This document shows, piece after piece, positions 5,413 through 11,259 of a stretch of DNA of 11,259 nucleotides. Source of the stretch: JAZMZS01 sp045580775 (GTDB taxonomy: Bacteria; Bacillota; Clostridia; Oscillospirales; CAG-272); NCBI GenBank assembly GCA_045580775.1, contig JAZNOK010000017.1, positions 1-11,259 of the forward strand. Direction: 5' to 3'. The notes under the pieces are model-generated. The model worked only from the letters and a program-made list of their open reading frames with translations. It did not search any database and was not told the DNA's origin. Every line of letters starts with the position of its first letter. Position 1 is the first letter of the stretch. A program made the position numbers and the translations under genes.

Positions 5413-6297
5413 ATGGACCTGAAAAAACTGGGAAAAGCCTTACTGTTTCCTCATATCGCCATTATGATCATTCTAATTCCGATCGCCACCGTATTCCTTG
5501 TGTATTCGATGGTGTTTTTGGGAACGGAATCGGTTGCGGCAATTATTTCGTATGTGCTTGCCGCTTACACATTGACTGTTTGGTGCTTTAAAATACCGTA
5601 TTTGATCAGGTTTTTCAAGGCTTTTAAAAACGACAACAAGTACGCAAGAATATGGCAAGACGATACAAGACTGCGAGTAAATGTCTCTCTTTACGGAACG
5701 CTTATCTATAATACCGCCTATGCACTCTTGCAGTTAGGAATGGGATTTTGGCATCATACCTTTTGGTTTTATTCTCTGGCGGGATACTACATCTCACTTG
5801 CGGTAATGCGATTTTTTTTGGTACGGCATACAAGAAGTCACAGACCCGGCGAGAAAATGCTCGTTGAATTCAGAAAATACCGTGCTTGCGGCATCGTTTT
5901 TCTTGTGATGAACCTGTCTTTGGCACTGATGATCTTCTTTATGGTGTATTGGAACAGAACATTCAACCATCACGAAATTACAACAATTGCGTTGGCAGCA
6001 TACACGTTTACCTCGCTTACACTTGCGATCATCAATACCGTGAAATACCGAAAGTACAACAGCCCTGTATATTCCGCATCAAAAGCAATAAGCTTGGCGT
6101 CAGCGTGTGTGTCTATGCTGACACTTGAATCCACAATGCTGACAACGTTCGGCAATGAAACGATGAGCTTAGCCGAACGCCGCATACTGCTCGGTATATC
6201 CGGGGGCGTAATTTCCGTATTTATTATTGCAATGGCAATTTATATGATCGTACAAGCAAACAAACAGATAAAGCTAATAAATGCAGGGGAAAAGTAA
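5413..6297 (+). CDS. Eight-TM integral membrane protein of unknown function in the two-component operon
   Basis: The 294-residue protein starts at ATG 5413, one base after the kinase stop, with GGAGGG at 5401-5406 overlapping the kinase's last codons. Hydrophobic segments lie at about 12-36, 40-64, 92-111, 115-137, 158-180, 188-210, 224-246 and 259-281. The short connecting segments are basic (RFFKAFKNDNKYARIWQDDTRLR, VRHTRSHRPGEK, VKYRKYN), which places both termini in the cytoplasm by the positive-inside rule. I see no ATP-binding, protease or glycosyltransferase motif and no resemblance I can name. The tight coupling to a kinase with almost no external loop suggests a sensory or output partner. 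A transporter is possible, but nothing specific supports it. Confidence 0.8.
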   Translation: MDLKKLGKALLFPHIAIMIILIPIATVFLVYSMVFLGTESVAAIISYVLAAYTLTVWCFKIPYLIRFFKAFKNDNKYARIWQDDTRLRVNVSLYGTLIYNTAYALLQLGMGFWHHTFWFYSLAGYYISLAVMRFFLVRHTRSHRPGEKMLVEFRKYRACGIVFLVMNLSLALMIFFMVYWNRTFNHHEITTIALAAYTFTSLTLAIINTVKYRKYNSPVYSASKAISLASACVSMLTLESTMLTTFGNETMSLAERRILLGISGGVISVFIIAMAIYMIVQANKQIKLINAGEK

Positions 6298-6302
6298 CAC
6301 AA

Positions 6303-6704
6303 ATGGATAACAAAGAAACATTCAACTACACATATTCCGCAAAGCAGCAAGAAGAGATCAAAGCAATACGCGACAGGTACACCGTACAAGAAAAAGAATA
6401 CGACAAAATGACTATGCTACGCAGGCTTGATGCACAGGTAAACAGCAAGGCACAAGCGGTGTCTTTGGCGTTTGGAGTTATCGGAGTGCTTCTTTTGGGG
6501 GTCGGTATGAGCATGTGTATGACGGATATCGGTCAGTGGCTGTTTTCTGATGTAAAATTGATATTGCTCATAGGTATCATCATCGGAGTGCTCGGCATCG
6601 TTTTTGTTTGTCTGGCATATCCCGTATACAGTCAAGTGCTCAAAACCGAACGAAAAAAGATCGCACCCGAAGTCTTGCGGCTGACCGATGAACTTCTAAA
6701 ATGA
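6303..6704 (+). CDS. Two-TM small membrane protein, paralogue of the 3081-3455 protein
   Basis: This 133-residue protein is the last gene of the operon, starting 5 bases after the previous stop. AGGGGA at 6285-6290 is its ribosome site, at a slightly long 12-base spacing. It has an N-terminal charged helix (SAKQQEEIKAIRDRYTVQEKEYDKMTMLRRLDAQV), a TM at about 52-75 with GVGMSMCMTDIG, a TM at about 86-108 (LLIGIIIGVLGIVFVCLAYPVY) and a basic tail (KTERKKIAPEVLRLTDELLK). It matches the 3081 protein motif by motif and is about 10 residues longer at the N-terminus (FNYTYSAKQ). Such proteins are, as I recall, frequently labelled 'dihydropteridine reductase' in clostridial annotations; the sequence shows no cofactor-binding motif supporting an enzyme. 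A membrane-associated component of the two-component system is more consistent with the context. Confidence 0.8.
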   Translation: MDNKETFNYTYSAKQQEEIKAIRDRYTVQEKEYDKMTMLRRLDAQVNSKAQAVSLAFGVIGVLLLGVGMSMCMTDIGQWLFSDVKLILLIGIIIGVLGIVFVCLAYPVYSQVLKTERKKIAPEVLRLTDELLK

Positions 6705-6838
6705 GCTGCACAGGTGCACATTTGCATTCTTGCAAAAAAGCAGGGCAAAATCACACAGCAGTCCTCCCGCATATCCATCCTTGTCTATGATAGTCAAGTA
6801 AAGCCTCGGACTGTAATTATATAATTTTAATGCAAAGT

Positions 6839-6888
6839 AAAAAACAGAGCATCCTCTCACCCTTCGGCGGCGGTCTGCTCTGTTTTTT
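6839..6888. terminator. Bidirectional terminator between convergent genes
   Basis: A perfect 13-base inverted repeat, AAAAAACAGAGCA at 6839-6851 and TGCTCTGTTTTTT at 6876-6888, ends in six T on either strand. It lies between the operon stop at 6704 and the leftward gene's stop at 6935 and should serve both. The rest of 6705-6934 holds a small hairpin (TTTGCA 6721-6726 with TGCAAA 6731-6736) and nothing else recognisable. Confidence 0.9.
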
Positions 6889-6934
6889 CTATTTTTATGC
6901 TTAGTATTTTTGAGTCAATATTGCTGTATAGCAG

Positions 6935-7546
6935 TCACTCGGTCTCGGGGTGCTTACTTCTGGCTCTGTCAATTCCAATAATGAAGCGATAGAAATTCGT
7001 ATGAGCCTTCAAACCGAGAACACCGACGTCGATCCTGTTGAAAACGAGCTCGACAGTCTCTGTGCCGTCAGAAGCTATAGTATAACTCATCCCCGCACGT
7101 GCACCTGCCGCCGCACAAAAAGCATCTGTCATTCTTCCATCCGCCTCATCTACCGATGCCAAATATTCATCAAGAGAACCTGCACAGCTCAGAATTTTTG
7201 TGCTGTTTGTCGTTGCACTCAAAGTAAGATGCACCTCACGCCATCTCTTGCTGCTGTGCACTTTGATCTTTGTGCACCCATCAGCTATGTACTTGTCGCA
7301 GATAAGCGTCAACAACTCCGAATACATATCGGGTGCCGTTGTCAGATAGTCCATCCCGCACGAACCTGTATCAACATCGAACTCTATTTCCCTGTGCCAA
7401 AAGCTGCTTTTTGTATATAGTTCATACCAACACGCAAGAAGGAGCTTTGCATTCCATGAAGACACCCTGCTCTGTCCTCTCTTCATTCCGAACCAAACAT
7501 TCTCTTCTTCGCTTGACATCGGTTGATTTGACAATACTTTTTTCAT
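6935..7546 (-). CDS. Hypothetical protein, soluble, no recognised domain
   Basis: This 203-residue protein is read leftward from the ATG at 7544-7546, preceded on its strand by GAAAGG 7 bases upstream. It has no signal peptide and no TM helix. The N-terminal third is rich in Trp, Ser and Lys (VWFGMKRGQSRVSSWNAKLLLACWYELY). The middle (MYSELLTLICDKYIADGCTKIKVHSSKRWREVHLTL) and C-terminal part (YTIASDGTETVELVFNRIDVGVLGLKAHTNFYRFIIGIDRAR) alternate helix and strand like a small alpha/beta domain. Six cysteines are scattered without a metal-binding pattern. The reading frame, ribosome site and terminator all support a real gene. It stands alone, convergent to the two-component operon and divergent from glnA. 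I do not recognise the family. Confidence 0.65.
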   Translation of the reverse strand: MKKVLSNQPMSSEEENVWFGMKRGQSRVSSWNAKLLLACWYELYTKSSFWHREIEFDVDTGSCGMDYLTTAPDMYSELLTLICDKYIADGCTKIKVHSSKRWREVHLTLSATTNSTKILSCAGSLDEYLASVDEADGRMTDAFCAAAGARAGMSYTIASDGTETVELVFNRIDVGVLGLKAHTNFYRFIIGIDRARSKHPETE

Positions 7547-7925
7547 ACTTTTGCCTTTCTGTTGTTTTGAAATCGAATAACATCCCTAATAACAAAGACA
7601 ACAAATTTGCAATTATTTTGTGATCATCACGGCTTTGGTTTACTTTTTGGTATTTTAGGTTTATTTTCATAGAATGAGCCGGAATATATGTTCTAAGAAT
7701 GCTTTTTCTGCAGATACAAGAATAACACCCCTCCCAACACTGCCATTCTCAAAAAATCCTAACCATCTTTTGTCAAAAAGCTCTAACAAATAAAAAAACA
7801 AATCCACAGTAAAAAAAGAAAAGAACAAATTTGCATGTTTCTATTGTTATTTTTAAAAAAATGTTGTATTATAATATTTGGATACTAATCATTATCAACA
7901 AATATAATTATAAGAGGTGCGACAA
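7547..7925. other. Intergenic region between the divergent leftward gene and glnA
   Basis: These 379 bases are A/T-rich, especially 7780-7880. The right end carries the glnA promoter (7844-7872) and ribosome site. The left end carries the leftward gene's ribosome site, with no promoter I can call confidently. The middle (7620-7780) contains no convincing ORF, hairpin, tRNA or riboswitch. TCTAACA at 7782-7788 and AAAAACA at 7794-7800 loosely resemble the repeat boxes of the two-component promoters, but they lie about 70 bases from the -10 and are not in that geometry. Confidence 0.5.
7844..7872 (+). promoter_or_regulatory. Probable glnA promoter
   Basis: TTGTTA at 7844-7849 and TATTAT at 7867-7872 are 17 bases apart; a TATAAT at 7870-7875 overlaps the -10. 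The predicted leader is about 45 bases and shows no GlnR/TnrA-like palindrome or antiterminator hairpin that I can identify. AAGAGG at 7912-7917 is the ribosome site. Confidence 0.55.
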
Positions 7926-9350
7926 ATGAGCAAAAGTGTACAAGATATCCTTGATATGATACGTGAGCATGACATTAAGATGGTTGACTTTAAAATGGTC
8001 GATATCAACGGTCAGTACCGCCACGTTACTATTCCAGCACAGAACTTTTCAGAGGACACAATGAAGAGCGGCATTGGATTCGATGCATCAAACTACGGTT
8101 ATGCGGTAGTTGAAAAAAGCGACATGGTCTTCATACCTGATCCCGACACTGCTATCATAGATCCGTTCTGCTCCATTCCTACCCTTTCCATGACGGGTAA
8201 TGCAATGATCATCGACACTCCGGAAAACCGTCCCCTTCCGCAGTACCCTCGTAACATCATCCGTGCAGCCGTAGAGTCAATGAAAAAGACCGGTGTTGCC
8301 GACACTATGCTCATTCTGCCCGAGTTTGAGTTTTATCTTTTCGACCAGGTAGGCTGGGAAGTAAGCGGCAGAGAGATCAGTGCCAATGTAGATGCTGTAC
8401 AGTCGTACTGGAACAGTGCAACGGAAGGACTGGGAGTTGTTGTTCCGAAGCAGAAGAATTACCATATAGCCAAGCCCTTTGACATCTCTTATGAGTGCAG
8501 AAGCGAAATGTGCATGCACATGAAGGATGCAGGCGTGGAAATAAACTACCATCATCCTGAGGTAGCTGCGTCGGGTCAGTTTGAAATAGAGCCGCAGCTG
8601 GGAGAGGTAGTTCACATGGCTGACGCTACCATGAATATCAAATACATTATCCACAATACAGCCCTCAAGTACGGAAAGACTGCCACCTTCATGCCAAAGC
8701 CTATCTACGGAGAGGCAGGCAGCGGAATGCACGTACACATGCTCCTGCTAAAAGACGGACAGCCTGTTTTCTCGGATGATAACGGCTATGCTCACCTCTC
8801 GAAGGAAGCACACTACTTCATGGGAGGACTTCTCAAGCACATTGCTTCTCTTTGTGCTCTGACAAACCCCAGCACAAACTCCTTCAAGAGACTTGTCCCC
8901 GGATTTGAGGCTCCTGTTACCGTAGGATACGCTACATCGAACAGAAGTGCCGTTATACGTATCCCTGCTTATGCAAAGACTCCTAACAAGCGTCGTTTTG
9001 AACTTCGCAATCCGGATGCTACATGCAACCCCTACTTCTGCTACGCGGCGATCCTCATGGCAGGACTCGATGGAATAAAGAACAAGATAGACCCTCACGA
9101 AAACGGATGGGGACCGTATGATGTAAACCTCTATCACCTGCCCGAAGAAGAAAAGGCTAAACTCAAAGGACTTCCCACTTCTCTTGATCAGGCTCTTGAC
9201 GCTCTCGAAGCAGACAACGATTACCTGACCGCTGACGGAGTATTCCCGATAGAGCTCATTCGCAACTTTATAAAATCCAAACGTGAAGAATGCAAGCAGA
9301 TGGCAGCTATTCCCCACCCCGCAGAGTATGATAAATACTTCAACCTGTGA
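7926..9350 (+). CDS. glnA: Glutamine synthetase, type I
   Basis: This 474-residue cytoplasmic enzyme makes glutamine from glutamate, ammonia and ATP, the main entry of ammonia into nitrogen metabolism, and normally forms a dodecamer. The start is ATG 7926, 8 bases after AAGAGG; a GTG at 7917 overlaps that site and is rejected. Visible active-site elements are E133/E135 in PEFEF, E212 and E220 in HHPEVAASGQFE, H269 in GEAGSGMHVH, the NPSTNSFKRLVPGFEAP flap with E328, NRSAVIRIP (R340, R345) and E359 in RRFELRNPDA. Numbering runs nearly colinear with E. coli GlnA. Length, the KTATFMPKP segment and a Tyr in NLYHLPEEE (Y403, equivalent to the adenylylated Tyr397 region) resemble the beta-type enzymes more than the shorter Bacillus alpha type. 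Whether it is adenylylated cannot be seen here. It is transcribed alone, with its own promoter and terminator. Confidence 0.97.
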   Translation: MSKSVQDILDMIREHDIKMVDFKMVDINGQYRHVTIPAQNFSEDTMKSGIGFDASNYGYAVVEKSDMVFIPDPDTAIIDPFCSIPTLSMTGNAMIIDTPENRPLPQYPRNIIRAAVESMKKTGVADTMLILPEFEFYLFDQVGWEVSGREISANVDAVQSYWNSATEGLGVVVPKQKNYHIAKPFDISYECRSEMCMHMKDAGVEINYHHPEVAASGQFEIEPQLGEVVHMADATMNIKYIIHNTALKYGKTATFMPKPIYGEAGSGMHVHMLLLKDGQPVFSDDNGYAHLSKEAHYFMGGLLKHIASLCALTNPSTNSFKRLVPGFEAPVTVGYATSNRSAVIRIPAYAKTPNKRRFELRNPDATCNPYFCYAAILMAGLDGIKNKIDPHENGWGPYDVNLYHLPEEEKAKLKGLPTSLDQALDALEADNDYLTADGVFPIELIRNFIKSKREECKQMAAIPHPAEYDKYFNL

Positions 9351-9412
9351 TCTTTCAGTACGGTTGTACGCGAGTGTACAGAATGCGTTAATGCGTTAAT
9401 TTTAAACTAAGC

Positions 9413-9462
9413 AAAACCACCCCCGAAACAGAACTGACCTGTTCTGTGTGGGGGTGGTTTTT
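9413..9462 (+). terminator. Strong two-part terminator after glnA
   Basis: A 12-base perfect outer stem (AAAACCACCCCC at 9413-9424 with GGGGGTGGTTTT at 9450-9461) is stacked on a 7-base inner stem (ACAGAAC 9428-9434 with GTTCTGT 9441-9447) and ends in five T. Just upstream lies a tandem repeat of AATGCGTT at 9382-9397. Confidence 0.93.
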
Positions 9463-9497
9463 CTAATGTGAGCAATTTTCACTGCCGTCACTTATAT

Positions 9498-9531
9498 AAA
9501 AAAACACCGCCTCGGCAGAGACGGTGTTTTT
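9498..9531. terminator. Terminator for the leftward lipoprotein gene, usable both ways
   Basis: AAAAACACCG at 9500-9509 pairs with CGGTGTTTTT at 9522-9531. An inner CTC/GAG pair and a GGCA loop complete the stem. It lies about 33 bases beyond the stop of the leftward gene, and on that strand ends in a run of T (9498-9504). With the glnA terminator it forms a back-to-back pair between convergent genes. Confidence 0.85.
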
Positions 9532-9563
9532 GTTTTGTCTATGTAACCTGAAAATTTCCGAGC

Positions 9564-11048
9564 TTACGATACCTTCTCAAACTGGAAGCCGATAAGCTTG
9601 GAGTCATCCAGATCAAAGGGAAGCTCCGCATTGATACCGGAATCAGCCACAGGAGCAGATACAGTCTTGAGCTCTGCGGGAATATCGGTCACTGCCTTTG
9701 TCATCTCAGCATCCTCAAAGAGAGCTGTTGTGGTGAGATTGAGTGTGGTCATCATGCCGCCCTTTATCTCAAATGTACCCATCGCAATATAGCATACTTC
9801 CTGCTTTTCATCTACAACAGAAAGGATAAAGCAGTTTCCTCCGAGAGATATGGAAGCACCAAACTTCTTGTCTGCATCTTCGCCAAGTGCCGCAAACATG
9901 CCGCTTACTTGCTCGGAGTAGAATGTAACATCAACAGGAGTGGACATCATAGAACTGATAGGAAGCTTTGTTGTGAGCATGTAATTCTCAAGCTTGCCCT
10001 CTACAGCAACAGCACCGTCTTTGTCAGACTTGAAAGAGAATTTTCCGTTTTCTACGGTGTATGTTCCCTTCTCTGTATAGTTGATCTTGGTAGCGTCTTC
10101 GCTGTCACACGAAACATACTCATATCCACCGAACGCATCAAGAACCATAGCAATACCGTAGTTAAGGCTCATAGTCGGACCCATTGTCTTCTGGTATACT
10201 CCGGCGTATGTACCTGCATAATCTGCATAAACACCGTACTTAGCCTCGATCTCCTGAGCTTCCGAAGCCATAACGGAAAGCTTGAATGCCGCCTTAACGG
10301 TCTTGTCAGCGATGCTGCCCTTTACTGCAGTGGGAGTCTCTACCTTCTCACCGTCAACGCTGGTTGCTGTGAAGGATATCTCTGCTCCGTTTACTTCATA
10401 CGTACCAAGCTCAATACGTGTATACTCTTTGCCCATCATTGCAAAGCTGGATGAGAATCCGTATTCATTACCGATTCCGAGAACAAGCTCGTAGCTGTAG
10501 AGAACATTTCCTGCCATAGCAGACTGCTTCTCATATGTGCCGAGGTAGGTACCGATGATATCCTCGTTTGCAATTACCTTTGCAGTGGGGAAAATGCCCT
10601 CATCCTCTTTGGGGGATACGCTTGCCGCACCTATCGGTACGTTTGTAGAGAACACCATGTTCTTACCTTCAAACTTGAAGGTAGCACTCTTGGGGTTTTC
10701 CGAAGTAGAGTCGGAGTATACGAGCATGTAAGTGCCGTCTTTGTCTCCTACCGTTCCCTCTCCCTTGAGAGCAGCGTAGTCTCTCGTAGTAGAGATCTGG
10801 AACTTTCCGTCTGCGGTGATCTTGATATACCACTTCATAGGCATACCGAGCTCTGCCGCATCGAGAAGATACTCACCCGCGATATCCGCATACTTATCCG
10901 CTGTATTATCCTCAGCGACTGTATCGGATGTGCTGTCAGCACCGTTGGTAGTTGCATCATCAGTCACTGTATCCTTACCGCAGGCTACAACTGAAAACAG
11001 CATGCAAAAAACCAAAAGTACAGACATTACTCTGAATAGTCTTTTCAT
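9564..11048 (-). CDS. Large repeat-containing surface lipoprotein
   Basis: This 494-residue protein is read leftward from ATG 11046-11048, with AGGAG 8 bases before it on that strand. The N-terminus MKRLFRVMSVLLVFCMLFSVVAC is a lipoprotein signal with the lipobox VVAC, so C23 would be lipidated and the protein anchored on the outside of the membrane. A low-complexity Asp/Thr/Ser linker (24-52) follows. The rest looks like repeated beta-rich domains at about 54-150, 164-262, 276-378 and, more diverged, 390-455. Each opens with (A/I)G-T/E-Y and carries strands ending in GTYEVNGAEISF, GTYTVENGKFSF or GTFEIKGGMMTTL. The pattern recalls lipocalin-like or other small beta-barrel domains of clostridial lipoproteins, but I cannot name the family. 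No catalytic motif is seen; ligand binding or an envelope role is possible. It is monocistronic with its own strong promoter. Confidence 0.85.
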   Translation of the reverse strand: MKRLFRVMSVLLVFCMLFSVVACGKDTVTDDATTNGADSTSDTVAEDNTADKYADIAGEYLLDAAELGMPMKWYIKITADGKFQISTTRDYAALKGEGTVGDKDGTYMLVYSDSTSENPKSATFKFEGKNMVFSTNVPIGAASVSPKEDEGIFPTAKVIANEDIIGTYLGTYEKQSAMAGNVLYSYELVLGIGNEYGFSSSFAMMGKEYTRIELGTYEVNGAEISFTATSVDGEKVETPTAVKGSIADKTVKAAFKLSVMASEAQEIEAKYGVYADYAGTYAGVYQKTMGPTMSLNYGIAMVLDAFGGYEYVSCDSEDATKINYTEKGTYTVENGKFSFKSDKDGAVAVEGKLENYMLTTKLPISSMMSTPVDVTFYSEQVSGMFAALGEDADKKFGASISLGGNCFILSVVDEKQEVCYIAMGTFEIKGGMMTTLNLTTTALFEDAEMTKAVTDIPAELKTVSAPVADSGINAELPFDLDDSKLIGFQFEKVS

Positions 11049-11106
11049 TGTTGTTATCTCCTAACTTTAATGTAGTAAAACGATGCTATGCACCGTTACA
11101 GGTATA

Positions 11107-11135
11107 ATAATACAGCAAATCCGGTCGTATGTCAA
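11107..11135 (-). promoter_or_regulatory. Consensus sigma-A promoter of the lipoprotein gene
   Basis: On the minus strand a perfect TTGACA (11130-11135) and TATTAT (11107-11112) are separated by exactly 17 bases. Transcription would start near 11100, leaving a leader of about 50 bases. This near-consensus layout contrasts with the -35-less promoters of the two-component cluster and predicts high constitutive expression. Confidence 0.85.
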
Positions 11136-11210
11136 CAAAAAAATAATATTTGTTAAAAAACTGTTCATTTTTTGTCAGCTTAACTCAAAAAGAAGAATAA
11201 AACAACGAAG

Positions 11211-11238
11211 TTGCAAAAAAGCGGCTATTTATTATACT
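11211..11238 (+). promoter_or_regulatory. Possible rightward promoter for a gene beyond the window
   Basis: TTGCAA at 11211-11216 and TATACT at 11233-11238 are 16 bases apart and face right. The -10 lies in a small inverted repeat (TATAC 11233-11237 with GTATA 11243-11247). No coding start is visible before the window ends. The surrounding A/T-rich region 11136-11210 shows no other feature. Confidence 0.35.
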
Positions 11239-11259
11239 TTTCGTATAGATATTGCAATT

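Noticed and set aside
6950..7420. 156-residue rightward frame opposite the hypothetical gene at 6935-7546
   Set aside because: Low-quality composition rich in Cys, Arg and Thr with no ribosome site; it is the antisense shadow of a better-supported leftward gene.
7780..7800. TCTAACA/AAAAACA upstream of glnA as another regulator target
   Set aside because: Spacing to the -10 is about 70 bases and glnA has a usable -35, so the geometry shared by the three cluster promoters is absent.
8748..9317. 189-residue leftward frame inside glnA
   Set aside because: It lies wholly antisense to a clear glutamine synthetase gene and has no start signal or protein-like features.
9382..9400. Tandem AATGCGTT repeat downstream of glnA as an attachment or operator site
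   Set aside because: Only two 8-base copies, between a stop codon and a terminator, with no mobile-element genes nearby; likely chance.
1..11259. CRISPR arrays, tRNA/rRNA genes, insertion sequences, phage or toxin-antitoxin modules
   Set aside because: No regularly spaced direct repeats with unique spacers, no cloverleaf or rRNA sequence, no transposase or integrase coding, and no toxin/antitoxin pair were seen on either strand.

Overview
The window looks like chromosome of a low-to-mid GC Gram-positive anaerobe of the Clostridia, most likely a Ruminococcus/Oscillospiraceae relative. The reasons are strong AGGAGG-type ribosome sites at almost every start, A/T-rich spacers with sigma-A-like promoters, many hairpin-plus-T-tract terminators, and clostridial gene types. 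This is an inference from style and protein resemblance; no database search was possible.

Layout from left to right. Positions 1-330 carry the end of a YegP/DUF1508 two-repeat protein. Next come a small acidic protein with an FGGG motif (519-707), an AlkD-type DNA glycosylase (903-1583) and a two-TM membrane protein of unknown function (1659-2495) closed by a very strong terminator. Positions 2613-6704 form the most interesting block. It holds a small protein built on four 11-residue amphipathic repeats (2702-2950), a small two-TM protein (3081-3455), and a four-gene operon. That operon is an OmpR-family response regulator, a histidine kinase with a very short external loop, an eight-TM membrane protein, and a second two-TM protein paralogous to the one at 3081. 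A bidirectional terminator (6839-6888) separates this block from a leftward gene of unknown function (6935-7546). A glutamine synthetase gene (7926-9350) follows, with its own promoter and terminator. The window ends with a leftward gene for a large repeat-containing lipoprotein (9564-11048), which has an excellent -35/-10 promoter.

How the genes may work together: the promoters of the 11-mer-repeat gene, the first two-TM gene and the two-component operon lack a good -35 box. Each instead has A/T-rich heptamers ending in AACA, repeated about every 11 bases, with the last heptamer ending exactly 9 bases before the -10. This is the geometry expected for OmpR/PhoB-type regulators that bind direct repeats and replace the -35. 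I infer that the regulator encoded here controls itself and the two neighbouring small membrane-associated proteins, forming a compact membrane- or envelope-responsive regulon. The shared boxes are visible in the sequence; the regulatory link and the physiological signal are inference.
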